Assembly (NCBI GenBank): GCA_964513745.1
Contig: CAZEOK010000109.1
Span: forward strand, 1-10,010
Origin: DATDCY01 sp964513745
GTDB taxonomy: Bacteria > JAUVQV01 > DATDCY01
DNA: 10,010 bases
Direction: 5' to 3'
Part shown: piece by piece, positions 1 through 5,996 of the stretch
Layout: each line of letters begins with the position of its first letter
Numbering within the stretch: the stretch's first letter is position 1
Made by a program: the position numbers and the translations under genes
Notes under the pieces: generated by a model
Database searches by the model: none
Told to the model about the DNA's origin: nothing
The model's input: the letters and a program-made list of their open reading frames with translations, nothing else

Positions 1-1622
1 ACCGGGCGATGCTCCGCCGCGCCGAGGCCGCGGTCGACCGGCTGATGGAGAAGACCGCCGCGCTCGGCGGCGTCTGCTCCGGCGAGCATGGCATCGGTGT
101 CACCAAGCTCAAGTACCTGGACCCGGCGCTGCGCGAGGCGCTCGGCGCCTACCGGCGCGCCGCCGATCCCGGGGGCCTGATGAACCCGGGGAAGCTCGAC
201 GACCTCGGGGCGCTCGAGCTGATCTTCACCCCCTCGTTCAACCTGCTCGAACTCGAGGCGCGGATCCTGCGGCACGGGCGGCTCGAAGAGCTGGCGCTGC
301 GGATCGCCCACTGCGTGCGCTGCGGCAAGTGCAAGCCGGAGTGCTGCGTCTTCTACCCGGCCCGCGGGCTGTTCTACCACCCGCGCAACAAGAACCTGGC
401 GATCGGCTCGCTGATCGAGGCGCTGCTCTACGACGCGCAGCGCGAGCGCGGCGGCGCCTTCGAGCTGCTGCGCAACCTCGAGGAGGTCGCCGACCACTGC
501 ACGCTCTGCCACAAGTGCCTCAAGCCCTGCCCCGTGGGCATCGACACCGGCGAGGTCTCGGTGCTCGAGCGCGACGTTCTCGCGGCCCACGGCTTCAAGC
601 ACACGGCACCGGCGACCCGCGCGACCCTCGGGTATCTCGAGAGCGTCTCGCCGGCCGCCAACCGGCTCTTCCGCGCGGTGGTGCTCGGGGCGGGCGGCGC
701 CGCCCAGCGTCTGGGGGCGCGCGCCGTGCGGCCGCTGCGGGGAGGTGCCGGCGCGGGTCGCGGGTCGCTCTTTGGGTCGCCGCTGCCGCCCCCCGATTCG
801 GTCGGGCTGCGGGAGATCCTGCCGCGCTGCGAAGCCGACCAGGCGCTGGTCTTCGAGCCGGACGGCGCGGCCGCGAAGACAGTCTTCTATTTCCCGGGGT
901 GCGGCTCTGAGCGGCTCTACGGCTCGGTCGGGCTCGCCGCACTGCACCTGCTGCTGGAGGGCGGAGCGCGCGTGGTGCTGCCGCCCCCGTACCTCTGTTG
1001 CGGCTTTCCCGCGTATGCGAACGCGCGCACCGAGATGCACGGGCGGATCGCCCTGCGCGACGCCATCCTCTTCGCCCAGATCCGCGAGATGTTCAGTCAC
1101 CTCGTCTTTGACGCGGTGGCCGTGACCTGCGGCACCTGCCGCGAGGCGCTTGTCGCGCTGGAGGCGGGGAAGGTCTTCGGGTGCGCCGTCACGGACGCGG
1201 CACGGCTGGCGCTCGATCTCGGGCTGCTCGTCACCTTCGAGGGCGACTACATCTACCACGCCCCCTGCCACGACTCGCTGAACGGCGGCGGCGCCACGCT
1301 GCTCGGGGGGGCTGGCGCGCGCGTCGGCGTGGTGCCGCACTGCTGCTCGGAGGCCGGGACGCTGGCGCTCTCGCGGCCGGACATCACCGACGCCATGCTC
1401 CACCGCAAGCGCGCGGCGCTCGCCGAAGCGCGGGCGGTGCTGCCGGCCGGCGCGGTGCTTTTGACTAACTGCCCCTCTTGCCTGACCGGCCTGGGACGCA
1501 ACCGCGACCTCGGGTTCACGCCGCGCCACCTCGCGGTGGAACTGGCCCGAGCGCTGTCGGGTCCGGGCTGGATGGAGAAGCTGCGCGCCCGCGCCTGCGC
1601 CGCCCAGGCGGTGCGCTTTTAA
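1..1622 (+). CDS. FAD-linked oxidase / Fe-S / CCG-domain oxidoreductase (5'-truncated by window edge)
   Basis: The open frame enters from the left edge (first whole codon at base 3) and ends at TAA 1620-1622, so only the C-terminal ~540 residues are seen. Counting from the codon at base 9, residues 1-65 are the end of an FAD-oxidase C-terminal domain, with GEHGIG at 25-30. A bis-[4Fe-4S] ferredoxin-like domain follows: C102-x2-C105-x2-C108-x3-C112 and C164-x2-C167-x2-C170-x3-C174-P. In the first motif the usual Pro after the last Cys is another Cys. Two CCG (heterodisulfide-reductase-like) domains end the protein, marked by FPGCG, LCCGFP, APCHDS, HCCSEAG and NCPSC. GlcD/GlcF and YdiJ/Dld-type enzymes oxidise D-2-hydroxyacids and pass electrons to the respiratory chain. 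The linker before the ferredoxin domain resembles the very large DUF3683-type fusion proteins as I remember them. The substrate cannot be assigned from this fragment. Confidence 0.9.
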   Translation, partial: RAMLRRAEAAVDRLMEKTAALGGVCSGEHGIGVTKLKYLDPALREALGAYRRAADPGGLMNPGKLDDLGALELIFTPSFNLLELEARILRHGRLEELALRIAHCVRCGKCKPECCVFYPARGLFYHPRNKNLAIGSLIEALLYDAQRERGGAFELLRNLEEVADHCTLCHKCLKPCPVGIDTGEVSVLERDVLAAHGFKHTAPATRATLGYLESVSPAANRLFRAVVLGAGGAAQRLGARAVRPLRGGAGAGRGSLFGSPLPPPDSVGLREILPRCEADQALVFEPDGAAAKTVFYFPGCGSERLYGSVGLAALHLLLEGGARVVLPPPYLCCGFPAYANARTEMHGRIALRDAILFAQIREMFSHLVFDAVAVTCGTCREALVALEAGKVFGCAVTDAARLALDLGLLVTFEGDYIYHAPCHDSLNGGGATLLGGAGARVGVVPHCCSEAGTLALSRPDITDAMLHRKRAALAEARAVLPAGAVLLTNCPSCLTGLGRNRDLGFTPRHLAVELARALSGPGWMEKLRARACAAQAVRF

Positions 1623-1630
1623 CAGGGGGA

Positions 1631-1666
1631 ACCCGCAACCTGAACGGGACCGCTCTGATTGCGGGT
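1631..1666. repeat. 8-bp inverted repeat overlapping a -35 box
   Basis: ACCCGCAA (1631-1638) and TTGCGGGT (1659-1666) are perfect complements separated by 20 nt. The right arm contains the -35 hexamer of the promoter at 1659-1687. It could be the terminator stem of the preceding oxidoreductase (no U-run follows) or an operator. Its function is inferred only from its position. Confidence 0.4.
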
Positions 1667-1687
1667 GCCCGTACCCTGTACTACAAT
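1659..1687 (+). promoter_or_regulatory. sigma70-type promoter for the 1705-3871 genes
   Basis: TTGCGG (1659-1664) and TACAAT (1682-1687) are separated by exactly 17 nt. Transcription would start near 1694, right at the GGAG (1695-1698) that serves the ATG at 1705. It follows the upstream oxidoreductase by only 36 nt and gives the stub/HD/M48 group its own start. Confidence 0.6.
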
Positions 1688-1704
1688 CCGCGCCGGAGAA
1701 ACGG

Positions 1705-1815
1705 ATGCAGAGCGCCGCGAAGATCAAGGAACACTACGCCTTCACCGACGAGGACGCCCGACGTGTCGCCCGGCTGAAGGATTTCATGGAGCCCGCGAAG
1801 GAGCGGGTCGCCTGA
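1705..1815 (+). pseudogene. 36-codon protoglobin-like N-terminal stub
   Basis: An ATG at 1705 sits 6 nt after a good ribosome binding site (GGAG 1695-1698) and downstream of a near-consensus promoter. The frame runs 36 codons to TGA 1813-1815. Its product starts MQSAAKIKEHYAFTDED and ends with MEPAKERVA. This resembles the first helix of protoglobin haem-sensor domains, where a phrase of the type 'Y-x-F/L-T-x-E-D ... L-x-P/F-M-E-P-x-K-x-R' leads into the pre-helices. A full domain is roughly 150-190 residues and carries a proximal His, neither of which is present. I looked for a continuation in the other frames after the stop and found none. The GTG of the HD gene follows 6 nt later. It could be a degraded gene whose promoter and start now serve the HD gene, or a short translated leader that couples to it. 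The protoglobin link rests on motif memory. Confidence 0.45.
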
Positions 1816-1820
1816 CCCCG

Positions 1821-2501
1821 GTGACGGGTACTGCTGGCCTGCCGTCGCGGGCCGTGCTGCGCGAGCCCCTCGTCCGCGAGGTGCGCCGCGAGGTGCGCGG
1901 CCGGATGGCCGCTGGTCGCGGCAGCCACGGCTTCGACCACGTCGAGCGGGTGCTCGCGCTGGCGCTGCGCCTCGGTGCTGAAAGCGGCGCGGACGCGCGG
2001 GTGTTGGCCCTCGCGGCCTTGCTTCATGACGTCGGACGGGCGGCGGAGGACGTCTCCGGCGGCGCCACGTGCCACGCCGCTGCCGGCGCCGTCATGGCCC
2101 GGGAGATCCTGCGACGCCACGGCGCCGCTGAGCCGCTGATCCGGCGCGTTGCCGACTGCGTGCGCCGCCACCGCTACCGCGGGGAGGCGCGGCCGGTGAG
2201 TCGCGAGGCAAAGCTGCTCTTCGACGCAGATAAGCTCGACTCGCTCGGCGCGGTCGGGGTCGGCCGGGCGTTCCTGTTCGCCGGGGAGATCGGCGCCCGG
2301 CTGCACAACTCGCCGGCAGCCGCCCGCCGGGCAAAGGGCTACGGCTCCGGGGATACCGCGCACCGCGAGTGGCTGGTCAAGCTCCGACACATCCCCGGGC
2401 GCCTGCTGACGCCGGCCGGCCGGCGCATGGCCGCCGACCGCGCTGCCTTTGTGGCGGCTTTTTTTAGGCGGATCAACGAGGAGATCGCGGGAAAGCGATG
2501 A
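1821..2501 (+). CDS. HD-domain metal-dependent phosphohydrolase (YedJ-like)
   Basis: A 226-residue soluble protein. The HD metal-site residues are in order: H40 (SHGFDHVERV), H69-D70 (ALLHDVGR), H85 (TCHAAAG), H117 (RRHRYRG) and D137 (LLFDADKLDSLG). This fits the HD superfamily of phosphohydrolases that act on nucleotides or phosphoesters with a di-metal centre. The pattern is closest to the uncharacterised YedJ-type group, so the substrate is unknown. I place the start at GTG 1821, 6 nt after the stop of the short stub, with AAGGAG at 1797-1802 as a somewhat distant ribosome binding site. The frame is open further upstream to a TTG at 1659, but that would cross the promoter and the stub. The stop TGA (2499-2501) overlaps the ATG of the metalloprotease gene, implying translational coupling. 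Its last codons also contain a terminator-like hairpin. Confidence 0.85.
   Translation: MTGTAGLPSRAVLREPLVREVRREVRGRMAAGRGSHGFDHVERVLALALRLGAESGADARVLALAALLHDVGRAAEDVSGGATCHAAAGAVMAREILRRHGAAEPLIRRVADCVRRHRYRGEARPVSREAKLLFDADKLDSLGAVGVGRAFLFAGEIGARLHNSPAAARRAKGYGSGDTAHREWLVKLRHIPGRLLTPAGRRMAADRAAFVAAFFRRINEEIAGKR
2430..2465 (+). terminator. intrinsic-terminator-like hairpin inside the 3' end of the HD gene
   Basis: GCCGCC (2430-2435) pairs perfectly with GGCGGC (2453-2458) around a 17-nt loop. A run of seven T (2459-2465) follows at once. That is the layout of a Rho-independent terminator, but it lies within coding sequence, 33 nt before the start codon of the M48 gene. It could act as an attenuator lowering metalloprotease expression relative to HD, or be suppressed by translating ribosomes. 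Confidence 0.45.
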
Positions 2502-3871
2502 CCACGGCGCACCGCGCGACCCGTTGCGCCGCCGCCTTCAGCGCGCTGGCGCTCGCCTGCGCCTGCGCGACGGACTCCGCCCCGCGCCGCGAGATACCCG
2601 CGGAAGAGCGCGACATCCTCAGCCGCCAGCAGCGTGTGAACAGCGTCGGCTCGGAGTACCCGCTGCTCTGGGACGCCGAGATCCTCGACGTGGTGCGCCG
2701 CACCGGCGGCGACATTGCGCTGGCGGTCGGTGCGCCCGTGGAATCCTTTCACTACTACGTCATCGACAAGCCCGTCCTCAACGCGTTCACCTCGCCGAAC
2801 GGGGACATCTTCTTCTTCTCCGGGCAGCTGGCGGCGATGCGCACGACGAGCGAGTTGGCCGGCGTCCTCGCCCACGAGATCGCCCACGTGCAGGCCGGAC
2901 ACTACGAGCGGATCTCCCGCAGCGCCTCCCTCGGCACGATCCCTGCCATTGCGGCGATAATCCTCTCCGGCGGCAATCCGGCGGTCTTCGCCGGCGCGCT
3001 CGCCCTGCTCGAGTCCTACCAGCTCGCGTTCTCGCGCGAGATGGAGGACGAGGCCGACCGTCTCTCGCTCATCTACCTGAGGCGGACCCCCTACGACCCC
3101 CGGGGGCTGCTCGGGGCGCTGCGGTTGATCGAGGCCGGCGAGCGTCTCGTGCCCCACGGTGTGCCCGAATCGCTGCGCACCCACCCCCTCACCACCTCGC
3201 GGATCGGCTCTCTCGAGGCCGGCCTCGGCCTGCCCCCCGGAGAGATCTACCGGCCGGATCCCGATCCCGCGTGGGATCGCGTCCGCGCGATCCTGCTCGC
3301 GATCGACGAGCCGGAGAAGGCGGTCCGCGAGTTCGGCGAGCGGGCCGGCTCGGGGGCTGCGATCGACATCGATCTGCTCGGGGTCATCCACGCGCGCCGC
3401 GGCGACCCGGCGGCGGCCGTGCAGCAGTTCCGCCGCGCCGTCGATCGGGCGCCCGGCGAGGCGCGTTTCGCGATCGATCTGGGCACCGCGCTCTGGGCGC
3501 TCGGGGACGGTTCCGCCGCACGCGCCGAGCTCGAGCGGGCGCTGCGGCTCCCGGGCGGCGCCGGCAACTCGCTCCCGCATTTCATCCTCGGCGAGATCGC
3601 GCGCTCCGAGGGCAGGGACGACGAGGCTCTCAGGCGCTACGCGCGCGCCACCGAATTGGGACCGCCGCTTTCCGAGGCCCACTACCAGTACGCGCTGGCG
3701 CTCAGCGGCACTGGACGGCTCGGCGAAGCTGACTACCACTTCGGCCGGGCCGCCGCTCTGCGCGGGAACTACAACGGCGCCCTCGAGAGCTATCGGCGTG
3801 CCCGGGAGCTGCTCGGCGCGGAGGCGGACTGGGCGGCGAGGATCGATGCCGCGCTGGCGCACATGGAGTGA
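2498..3871 (+). CDS. exported M48-family zinc metalloprotease with C-terminal TPR region (BepA-like)
   Basis: A 457-residue protein. Residues 1-25 form a signal sequence: an Arg-containing start, then a hydrophobic stretch ending ALALACACA. C21 is preceded by A-L-A, which is near but not a canonical lipobox, so it may be a lipoprotein or cleaved by signal peptidase I. The M48 catalytic motif HEIAH is at 126-130. The third zinc ligand is probably E183 in EMEDEAD, and the conserved HPLTTSR is at 229-235. No membrane helices follow, unlike HtpX. Residues ~255-457 are helical TPR-like repeats. This is the architecture of BepA/YfgC periplasmic proteases, which survey outer-membrane protein assembly; that role is inferred from the family. 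The ATG overlaps the HD stop as ATGA. The TGA at 3869-3871 is followed by a 12-bp palindrome (3878-3889) without a T-run. Confidence 0.92.
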   Translation: MTTAHRATRCAAAFSALALACACATDSAPRREIPAEERDILSRQQRVNSVGSEYPLLWDAEILDVVRRTGGDIALAVGAPVESFHYYVIDKPVLNAFTSPNGDIFFFSGQLAAMRTTSELAGVLAHEIAHVQAGHYERISRSASLGTIPAIAAIILSGGNPAVFAGALALLESYQLAFSREMEDEADRLSLIYLRRTPYDPRGLLGALRLIEAGERLVPHGVPESLRTHPLTTSRIGSLEAGLGLPPGEIYRPDPDPAWDRVRAILLAIDEPEKAVREFGERAGSGAAIDIDLLGVIHARRGDPAAAVQQFRRAVDRAPGEARFAIDLGTALWALGDGSAARAELERALRLPGGAGNSLPHFILGEIARSEGRDDEALRRYARATELGPPLSEAHYQYALALSGTGRLGEADYHFGRAAALRGNYNGALESYRRARELLGAEADWAARIDAALAHME

Positions 3872-3911
3872 TCGGATCGCCCGCGGGCGGAACGCTGAAG
3901 CAGCCAGGGTG

Positions 3912-3954
3912 TGGTAAAGTGCGCGACTGCATACGCCATACATCGCGAGGGGGG
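3912..3954 (+). promoter_or_regulatory. extended -10 promoter and ribosome binding site of the 3963 gene
   Basis: TGGTAAAGT (TG at 3912-3913, hexamer TAAAGT 3915-3920) is an extended -10 element with no convincing -35. Transcription would start near 3927. GAGGGGGG (3947-3954) lies 8 nt before the GTG at 3963 and is a strong ribosome binding site, which decides that start. The promoter closely resembles the one in front of moaD. Confidence 0.5.
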
Positions 3955-3962
3955 AACGGACA

Positions 3963-4367
3963 GTGGGTACACAGGGATCGACGCCGGGATTCTTCGACAG
4001 ACGCGCATTGCTTTTCGCACAGCAGTCGAATCCGGCTGCGTTGAGCGCCCAGGGGCGGGTTTTCCTCGAGGCCGGGCTGCTGGAAAGCGCCTTGGAGTCT
4101 TTCGCGATGGCCGGAGACACGGTGGGACTCGCACAGGTCGACGAGGCCGCGCGCCGCGCCGGAGACGCCTTCAACGTGGTGGCGGCGCTCAAGGCGCTCG
4201 GGAAGACCGCGACCCCTGCCGAGTGGGTCGCCGTCGGCGAGACCGCGCTGGGGGCGGGCCTGCTCTGGTTCGCCTATCGGGCGTTCGAGAAAGCCGACAA
4301 CCAGGACGGCCTGGAGCGCACTCGCAAGGAGATGCACTCGGCCGGCATCAGCCCCAGCCAGCAGTAA
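3963..4367 (+). CDS. small helical-repeat (TPR-like) protein, function unknown
   Basis: A 134-residue protein starting at GTG 3963, chosen for the strong ribosome binding site 8 nt upstream. There is no signal peptide, membrane segment or cysteine, so it should be cytoplasmic. The sequence is rich in Ala and Leu and looks like a row of paired amphipathic helices, for example the helices around residues 27-50, 53-80 and 84-113. The phrases GRVFLEAGLLESALESFAMA and LLWFAYRAFEKA have the spacing of TPR-like helix pairs. I do not recognise a named family. It has its own promoter, lies 91 nt after the metalloprotease gene, and is followed by the first 58-bp repeat. It could be a scaffold or adaptor, but nothing in the sequence names a partner. 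Confidence 0.8.
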   Translation: MGTQGSTPGFFDRRALLFAQQSNPAALSAQGRVFLEAGLLESALESFAMAGDTVGLAQVDEAARRAGDAFNVVAALKALGKTATPAEWVAVGETALGAGLLWFAYRAFEKADNQDGLERTRKEMHSAGISPSQQ

Positions 4368-4378
4368 GTGCCGTCTGA

Positions 4379-4436
4379 GTGCGGGCTGCGGGGTCCTGAC
4401 GCTGCGGACCTCCAGCGTGCTCCCTGCGGTCCGCCG
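4379..4436 (-). repeat. 58-bp dispersed repeat, copy A
   Basis: Read on the - strand this segment matches 5931-5988 on the + strand at 56 of 58 positions (mismatches C/A and C/T). It contains a perfect 7-bp inverted repeat, GCGGACC/GGTCCGC, around a 17-nt loop, which both copies keep. It begins 11 nt after the stop of the 3963 gene. Identity this high between non-coding copies suggests a recently spread or homogenised repetitive element. Confidence 0.85.
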
Positions 4437-4520
4437 CTCCGGGCCGGCGGCTGAGACGCACGACCGAAGGAACGCCCCCGCCGCCCCGCGCGCACGAACA
4501 CTCCGGCATGGCCAGCTGGC

Positions 4521-4543
4521 GGGAAATAAATCTGTCTCCTTTA
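4521..4543 (+). repeat. AT-rich motif reminiscent of a widespread dispersed sequence
   Basis: An A/T-rich stretch (GGGAAATAAATCTG followed by TCTCCTTTAT) stands out in a GC-rich intergenic region. Very similar 'AAATAAATCTGTCCCC' sequences occur, as I remember them, near REP-associated tyrosine transposase genes in several phyla. There is only one copy here and no transposase gene, so this is a weak call. Confidence 0.25.
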
Positions 4544-4591
4544 TGGGTTCTCTCGTAACCCGGCGGATTTTTCGCCGTACCACGGGACGCA

Positions 4592-4600
4592 TGGTAGAAT
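4592..4600 (+). promoter_or_regulatory. extended -10 promoter of moaD, close to the start codon
   Basis: TGGTAGAAT (TG 4592-4593, hexamer TAGAAT 4595-4600) ends only 10 nt before the moaD ATG at 4611. Transcription would begin about 4606-4607, leaving a leader of roughly 4-5 nt. Only a partial AGGG (4602-4605) resembles a ribosome binding site and it would largely lie outside the transcript. No clear -35 is seen. Confidence 0.5.
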
Positions 4601-4610
4601 CAGGGCGGAC

Positions 4611-4865
4611 ATGAAGATCACCGTGAGGTATTTCGCGTTGCTGCGGGAGCGGATCGGCTGCGAGTCAGAGATCCTGTCCTGGGACGACGCCGAACCCTCC
4701 GTTGAACGTCTGCGGCAGCACCTGGCCGACCGCGTCCCCGCGCTTGCCGCCTTCTTGCGAGGGGGGACCCTGCTCGTCGCGGTGAATCGCGAGTATGCGG
4801 CGGCCGACACGGTGCTCCGGGACGGGGACGAAGTCGCCCTCTTTCCCCCGGTGGCGGGCGGGTAG
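4611..4865 (+). CDS. moaD: molybdopterin synthase sulfur-carrier subunit MoaD
   Basis: An 84-residue beta-grasp protein starting MKITVRYFALLRERIG and ending FPPVAGG. The C-terminal Gly-Gly is the site adenylated by a MoeB-type enzyme and converted to a thiocarboxylate, which supplies sulfur to molybdopterin synthase. Length and start match the family (about 80-90 residues). It is the first gene of the moaD-E-C-A cluster and lies 2 nt before the earliest possible moaE start. The start is well fixed by homology, although the ribosome binding site is poor and the promoter is unusually close, suggesting a near-leaderless transcript. Confidence 0.95.
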   Translation: MKITVRYFALLRERIGCESEILSWDDAEPSVERLRQHLADRVPALAAFLRGGTLLVAVNREYAAADTVLRDGDEVALFPPVAGG

Positions 4866-4876
4866 GGGTGCGGGCA

Positions 4877-5311
4877 ATGGCGCCGGTCAGCGAGAAGGCC
4901 CGCATCCAGCGCGAGCCCTTCGATGTCGCCGCTGAGCTTTCCCGCGTCAAGACCGCCTCCCGGCGCATCGGCGGGATCGTCATGTTCGTCGGGGTCGTGC
5001 GCGACTTCTCGCAGGGCCACGGGGTGACGAAAATTCTCTTCGAGCACTTCCCCGGCATGGCCGAGGCCAAGCTCGCCGAACTGCGCGAGCTCGCCATCGG
5101 CAGGTTCGGCCTGATCGACCTCGTCATCGTTCACCGCTTCGGCGAACTCGAGCCGGGCGACGACATCGTGCTGATCGCCGCAGCCGCCGAACATCGCGGC
5201 GCGGCGTTCGACGGCTGCTCCTGGTGCATCGACGAGCTCAAACGGGTGCTGCCGATCTGGAAGAAGGAGCACGGCCCCGACGGGGCGGTCTGGGTGGAGG
5301 AGCACCCGTGA
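4877..5311 (+). CDS. moaE: molybdopterin synthase catalytic subunit MoaE
   Basis: 144 residues from ATG 4877, chosen because GTAGGGG (4862-4868) sits 8 nt upstream. A GTG at 4868, 2 nt after the moaD stop, would add three residues and cannot be excluded. Family features are FVGVVRDFSQG (38-47), FEHFPGMAEAKL (55-66), VIHRFGELEPGDD-type core (84-96), EHRGAAF (105-111), and the active-site lysines K122 (DELKRVLP) and K129/K130 (IWKKE), followed by VWVEEH. With MoaD it forms the heterotetramer that inserts two sulfurs into cyclic pyranopterin phosphate to give molybdopterin. The stop TGA overlaps the moaC start as GTGA. Confidence 0.95.
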   Translation: MAPVSEKARIQREPFDVAAELSRVKTASRRIGGIVMFVGVVRDFSQGHGVTKILFEHFPGMAEAKLAELRELAIGRFGLIDLVIVHRFGELEPGDDIVLIAAAAEHRGAAFDGCSWCIDELKRVLPIWKKEHGPDGAVWVEEHP

Positions 5312-5829
5312 GCGCGCGGGGCCGCAAGCCGGCCGCGGCGCTCAGCCACGTCGACGCCAGCGGGCGCGCAAAGATGGTCGACGTCTCCGGCAAGGACGCA
5401 ACGCAGCGCGAGGCGGTCGCCGAGGCCACCGTCGTGATGGGTGCCGCGACCTGGGCGCTCGCCGCCGCCGGGAAGGCGGCCAAGGGGGACGTCCTCGGCG
5501 CGGCCCGCATCGCCGGGATCATGGCCGCCAAGCGCACCCCGGACCTGATCCCGCTCTGCCACCCGCTGCTGCTCTCCCGGGTGGACGTCACCTTTGACGC
5601 GCGCCCGGCGGGGCGGGGAAAAACCGTGTTGCGCATCCTCGCGGTGGCCCGCTGTTCGGGGCAGACCGGGGTCGAGATGGAGGCGATGGTCGCGGCGGCG
5701 GTCGCGGCGCTCACCGTCTACGACATGTGCAAGGCCGTTGACCGCTGGATGACCGTCCGGGAGGTGCGCCTGCTCGAGAAGAGCGGCGGCAAGTCCGGCA
5801 CGGTGCGCCGCCCCGGACGCCGGCTTTAA
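5308..5829 (+). CDS. moaC: cyclic pyranopterin monophosphate synthase MoaC
   Basis: 173 residues from GTG 5308. That start overlaps the moaE stop and has a strong ribosome binding site (GGAGGAG, about 6 nt upstream). The frame is open further upstream, but that part lies inside moaE. MoaC turns the 3',8-cyclo-GTP made by MoaA into cyclic pyranopterin monophosphate. Conserved blocks: SHVDASGRAKMVDVSGK (13-29), KRTPDLIPLCHPLLLS (75-90, with H85), GQTGVEMEAM (118-127), and the catalytic YDMCKAVDR with D139 and K142. The C-terminus is basic (RRPGRRL). It ends 167 nt before the moaA ATG, a gap that contains the second 58-bp repeat. Confidence 0.95.
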   Translation: MSARGRKPAAALSHVDASGRAKMVDVSGKDATQREAVAEATVVMGAATWALAAAGKAAKGDVLGAARIAGIMAAKRTPDLIPLCHPLLLSRVDVTFDARPAGRGKTVLRILAVARCSGQTGVEMEAMVAAAVAALTVYDMCKAVDRWMTVREVRLLEKSGGKSGTVRRPGRRL

Positions 5830-5926
5830 AGAAACCGGATCTGCCTTGAACCTCGCAGAGTGCTCTACCGCAAGTCACCACCCCGGAGCACAGTCTGGGC
5901 GTGGGGGTGGCGCGGAGGGGAGGTCT

Positions 5927-5963
5927 CCTGCGGCGGACCGCAGGGAGCACGATGGAGGTCCGC
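5927..5963 (+). promoter_or_regulatory. two mutually exclusive hairpins in the moaA leader
   Basis: Hairpin 1 is CCTGCGG (5927-5933), loop CGGA, CCGCAGG (5938-5944). It would bury part of the AGGGAG at 5942-5947. Hairpin 2 is GCGGACC (5933-5939), a 17-nt loop, GGTCCGC (5957-5963). Its loop exposes AGGGAG and the ATG at 5952. The two share bases and cannot coexist. Hairpin 2 lies within the 58-bp repeat, while the 5' arm of hairpin 1 lies mostly in the unique flank. A regulatory role is inferred only. I see no match to the known molybdenum-cofactor riboswitch. Confidence 0.3.
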
Positions 5964-5988
5964 AGCGTCAGGACCCCGCAGTCCGCAC
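5931..5988 (+). repeat. 58-bp dispersed repeat, copy B, in the moaA leader
   Basis: This is the inverted partner of 4379-4436, identical at 56 of 58 positions. It ends 8 nt before the likely moaA ATG (5997). One of the two differences changes a CTG in copy A to the ATG at 5952-5954, which lies 4 nt after AGGGAG and is in frame with moaA. The element thus occupies, and may provide, the translation signals of moaA. Confidence 0.85.
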
Positions 5989-5996
5989 GGGGACGA

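Noticed and set aside
1..1622. Frameshift or truncation in the oxidoreductase.
   Set aside because: The frame is open from the edge to the stop with all expected Fe-S and CCG motifs in order. It is cut only by the window boundary.
3878..3889. The 12-bp palindrome CGCCCGCGGGCG as a terminator for the M48 gene.
   Set aside because: It has no loop and no T-run and consists only of G and C, so chance in this G+C-rich sequence is sufficient.
2339..4192. A 617-codon open frame on the - strand.
   Set aside because: It lies opposite the M48 gene and part of the HD and 3963 genes. Long antisense frames are expected at this G+C content, and its product is low-complexity with no domain signs.
4379..5988. 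A CRISPR array or other spaced-repeat array.
   Set aside because: Only two copies exist, they are inverted relative to one another and 1.5 kb apart with genes between. There are no regular spacers.
5830..5996. Molybdenum-cofactor (Moco) riboswitch upstream of moaA.
   Set aside because: The position would fit, but I could not find the conserved core of that riboswitch. The region is explained by a weak 6-bp stem (5860-5865/5886-5891) and the 58-bp repeat.
5901..5996. A longer MoaA starting at the GTG at 5901.
   Set aside because: The extension runs through the repeat and unrelated leader sequence, and its residues do not look like MoaA. Only the ATG at 5952 is kept as an alternative.
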